Positions 61,859 through 64,000 of a DNA stretch of 64,000 bases are shown here, piece by piece. The position numbers and the translations under genes are program-made. The DNA lies in NCBI RefSeq assembly GCF_000430745.1, contig NZ_KE387229.1, forward strand, positions 55,729 through 119,728, in the 5' to 3' direction. This DNA is from Fictibacillus gelatini DSM 15865. GTDB lineage: Bacteria; Bacillota; Bacilli; Bacillales; Fictibacillaceae. Position 1 is the stretch's first letter; each line of letters opens with the position of its first letter. Below the pieces are notes generated by a model. The model was not told where the DNA came from, did not search any database, and saw only the letters and a list, made by a program, of their open reading frames with translations.

Positions 61859-62767
61859 TTATTTATCCAGCTTTCGTAAGTTAGAAAACTTCTCTTTCAG
61901 CAAACGGATAAACACTTCTGTTGCCTTTGTTTGAAATTGATCCCCTTTTGTTACAATTGAAAATTTCCTTTTTAAAGGCAGTTCTTTTATTTTCAATGTT
62001 GTCAGCGAATGCATGGTTAGTTCTTTCCGTATCGCCCATTGTGAAAGCAATGTAATCCCCAGTCCGGCCTCTACCGATTCCTTAATGATTTGCGTACTGC
62101 CGAATTCCATTCGTTTTTTTGGCGACAATCCAAATTTCTGAAACATTTCATCTGTAGATTCCCTCGTTCCCGATCCTTCTTCCCGAACAATCCATGTCTC
62201 ACTTTCTAATTCACTTATTTTAATTTCTCTTTTGCGTGCTAAGTGATGGTTAGGCGAAACGACAACAAACATTAAATCTTCTGAAAAAGGTTCCATGTCC
62301 AATTTTTCATGTTTGAACGTCCCTTCAACTATGCCTACATCTAATTGATGGTTAGCGACTAATGTTTCAATTTCCTTTGTATTTCCGATGGATATCGCCG
62401 GGTTGATTAACGGATAATGCTCGCGTAAATATGCGATGATATGAGGCAAAACATATTCTCCAAACGTATAGCTTGCCCCTATAGAAAGATTTCCGCTTGC
62501 GTGATTGGTTAAATCGTCGACTAAAGATTGCATCCGCGTATAAAGTCCCAATATTTCTTTTGCATGGTGATAAACAATTTCACCCGCTTTGTTCAAACGA
62601 ACGTATTTATTCGTCCGTTCTAAAAGCTTCGTTCCAATTGTCCGTTCAAGAGTTTGGATATATTGGCTGACAGCCGGTTGTGTCATATGCAATTCCTCAG
62701 CCGCGCGCGAAAAGTTCCCCTTCTCTGAAACTGTCACAAAAACGAGCAATTGTTGATCCATAAGCAT
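61859..62767 (-). CDS. LysR-family transcriptional regulator
   Basis: 302 aa. N-terminal HTH (VTVSEKGNFSRAAEELHMTQ, PAVSQYIQTLERTIGTKLLE) and the LysR effector domain from about 90 (GNLSIGASYTFGEYVLPHI). Divergent from the YeiH-type gene; 105 bp between the starts. The common LysR/YeiH arrangement suggests it activates its neighbour. Sulfur-related control is possible by analogy with CysB/CysL-type regulators but is not readable. Confidence 0.9.
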   Translation of the reverse strand: MLMDQQLLVFVTVSEKGNFSRAAEELHMTQPAVSQYIQTLERTIGTKLLERTNKYVRLNKAGEIVYHHAKEILGLYTRMQSLVDDLTNHASGNLSIGASYTFGEYVLPHIIAYLREHYPLINPAISIGNTKEIETLVANHQLDVGIVEGTFKHEKLDMEPFSEDLMFVVVSPNHHLARKREIKISELESETWIVREEGSGTRESTDEMFQKFGLSPKKRMEFGSTQIIKESVEAGLGITLLSQWAIRKELTMHSLTTLKIKELPLKRKFSIVTKGDQFQTKATEVFIRLLKEKFSNLRKLDK

Positions 62768-62784
62768 TTCACCCCTCTTATTAT

Positions 62785-62817
62785 ATAAGTTTACTTATTG
62801 TAATCATCATAATGATT
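62785..62817. promoter_or_regulatory. Likely LysR binding region between LysR gene and yeiH
   Basis: Two inverted repeats lie side by side: ATAAG-N4-CTTAT (62785-62798) and AATCAT-N4-ATGATT (62802-62817), spaced about 17 bp centre to centre. Typical of LysR activation regions in divergent gaps. Confidence 0.5.
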
Positions 62818-62881
62818 TATTTTTCTTATAGCAACAGATTGCTTATGCTTGAATTACAGAAAATGATTTGGGGTGATTCAT

Positions 62882-63934
62882 TTGGCAATGTCAAACGCAA
62901 GAGTATCTCCTTCTCAAAAGGAACCTGCGAAACCCGACAACAAGCCATCAACTTTCGGAGTATGGATCGGCGGTGTTGCCTTTACATTTTTAATTGCATT
63001 ACTAGGTTTTCTGCTTGCAAAAGTACCCGGATTTGATCATGTTGGCCAATTAGCGTGCGCCATTATCATTGCCGTCGTGTATCGGCAAATTTTCGGGTAT
63101 CCAGAAGCGATTCGTTCCGGAATCCAATTTTCTTCCAAAAAATTGTTGCGTTTAGCCATCATTTTATATGGATTAAAGCTGAATATTGATACCGTTTTGC
63201 ATGACGGATTAGGATTGATCGTTCGTGATGCGGGTGTCATTACTTTTGCTATTCTTGTAACGATAGGTTTAGCTAAACTTTTTAAATCGGATAAACATAT
63301 ATCGTTGCTTCTTGGTGTTGGAACGGGTGTTTGCGGAGCAGCAGCCATTGCCGCGATTGCTCCAATTGTGAAGTCAAAAGATGAGGATACAGCGATCGGG
63401 GTAGGAATCATCGCATTAATGGGAACGATTTTCGCCATAGGTTATACAATTGTCAGACCATTTCTGCCTTTGTCCGCTGTTGATTACGGGATCTGGTCGG
63501 GGATTAGCCTGCACGAAATCGCCCATGTCGCATTGGCTGCGGCACCCGCAGGCCAGGACGGTTTGGCCATCGCATTGCTTGCTAAATTAGGCCGGGTTTT
63601 TCTGCTCGTTCCATTATGCTTTATTTTCATGTACTTGATGAAACGTCAATCAGGATCCCATCAATCGGATGCAACAATTGAATTTCCATGGTTTTTAATC
63701 GGGTTTATCATCATGAGCATTTTAGGAAGCTATGTACTGGGATATTCCATTCCGGTTTCATTAGGCGTCCTTAATTTCATTGCAGATGGGACAACATGGT
63801 GTTTAACTGCGGCGATGGTCGGACTTGGGCTGAATGTTAGCCTTCGCGATCTCCGCACAAAAGCCTTGAAGCCGCTCTGCGCAATGACGATAACTTCGAT
63901 TTGCCTGTCTGTTTTGGCTTATTTTATCGCTTAA
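62882..63934 (+). CDS. YeiH/UPF0324-family membrane transporter (putative sulfate exporter)
   Basis: 350 aa from the TTG at 62882 (GGGGTG 6 nt upstream; GTG at 62873 and ATG at 62888 are less likely). Ten membrane helices. Family marks: SKKLLRLAIILYGLKLNID (about 95), LLGVGTGVCGAAAIAAIAP (about 142), SLHEIAHVALAAAP (about 209) and GLGLNVSLRDLRTKALKPL near the end. Substrate unproven; some annotate sulfate or sulfonate export. Neighbouring LysR gene probably controls it. Confidence 0.88.
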   Translation: MAMSNARVSPSQKEPAKPDNKPSTFGVWIGGVAFTFLIALLGFLLAKVPGFDHVGQLACAIIIAVVYRQIFGYPEAIRSGIQFSSKKLLRLAIILYGLKLNIDTVLHDGLGLIVRDAGVITFAILVTIGLAKLFKSDKHISLLLGVGTGVCGAAAIAAIAPIVKSKDEDTAIGVGIIALMGTIFAIGYTIVRPFLPLSAVDYGIWSGISLHEIAHVALAAAPAGQDGLAIALLAKLGRVFLLVPLCFIFMYLMKRQSGSHQSDATIEFPWFLIGFIIMSILGSYVLGYSIPVSLGVLNFIADGTTWCLTAAMVGLGLNVSLRDLRTKALKPLCAMTITSICLSVLAYFIA

Positions 63935-64000
63935 TCAGTAAAAGAACAGCGGCTCAAGTCCCTCCATCTTACATTTATCGATTAATTCAGGCACGGTTTC
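63935..64000 (-). CDS. C-terminal end of a minus-strand gene running off the window
   Basis: The minus strand reads ETVPELIDKCKMEGLEPLFF, then Y and a TGA at 63935-63937, which touches the yeiH stop. Only 21 residues are visible. No assignment is possible. Confidence 0.35.
   Translation of the reverse strand, partial: ETVPELIDKCKMEGLEPLFFY

Noticed and set aside
61747..61860. Upstream frame before the MNT gene reading VEIRIKINKGKKDLV
   Set aside because: Open for about 40 codons and peptide-like, but without any ATG, GTG or TTG start, and it overlaps the end of the LysR gene. Perhaps a remnant; not supportable.

Overview
The window looks like chromosomal DNA of a low-to-moderate GC member of the Bacillaceae (Bacillus / Parageobacillus-like). 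Evidence: strong Bacillus-type Shine-Dalgarno sites with frequent TTG and GTG starts, CcpA-type cre boxes, PhoP-type 11-bp direct repeats, and Bacillus-style gene sets (glnQHMP, an adeR-like regulator with ald, brnQ, tdh-kbl, rocB, pdxK, a PRK06851 ATPase). I cannot name the species.

Layout. 0-3 kb: a YajQ-family protein, a SLAP-domain protein, an unrecognised membrane protein and a 35-residue membrane peptide. 3-17.5 kb: a cell-surface polysaccharide locus on both strands. The plus strand carries a 3-dehydrogenase, a 6-dehydrogenase, a glycosyltransferase, a TagO/WecA-type initiating transferase and a broken galU. The minus strand carries a chain-length protein, a polymerase/ligase, an N-acetyltransferase, a PLP aminotransferase, two glycosyltransferases and a flippase. 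The two dehydrogenases, aminotransferase and acetyltransferase together match the WbpA-WbpB-WbpE-WbpD route to UDP-2,3-diacetamido-2,3-dideoxyglucuronic acid. Three 11-bp-period PHO-box-like arrays, one before each transcription unit, suggest that this uronic-acid polymer is made under phosphate starvation, as teichuronic acid is in B. subtilis.

17.6-30 kb: a beta-hydroxyacid dehydrogenase; a three-gene exported/membrane operon with a DUF6230/DUF6114 pair; a 1445-residue secreted amylopullulanase with two perfect cre boxes; four small membrane genes; a two-component system. 30-40 kb: small enzymes and several gene remnants, an Lrp regulator, MgtC, BrnQ, and adeR-ald. 40-49 kb: a preQ1-riboswitch-controlled transporter, the glnQHMP-like ABC operon, Crp and ArsR regulators, and an ABC operon with a peptidase-like ectodomain. 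49-55 kb: a guanidino-compound catabolic locus (two amidinohydrolase-fold enzymes, permease, IclR regulator, RocB). 55-64 kb: pdxK, a tandem P-loop ATPase, a hydrolase, threonine catabolism (tdh-kbl), a decayed HEPN/MNT pair, and a LysR/YeiH pair.

Two things stand out beyond the gene list. First, three convergent intergenic gaps each carry an array of a 9-nt core at an exact 21-nt period: GGACAATAA x4 followed by its inverted copy x4, GTTGAATTA x4, and GCTGAATTA x5. Second, the window is rich in broken genes (galU, a HEPN toxin, a permease C-terminus, a YfiT remnant, an SDR frameshift and others). Some of the single-base indels could be assembly errors; the two stop-codon substitutions and the internal deletion look like true decay.
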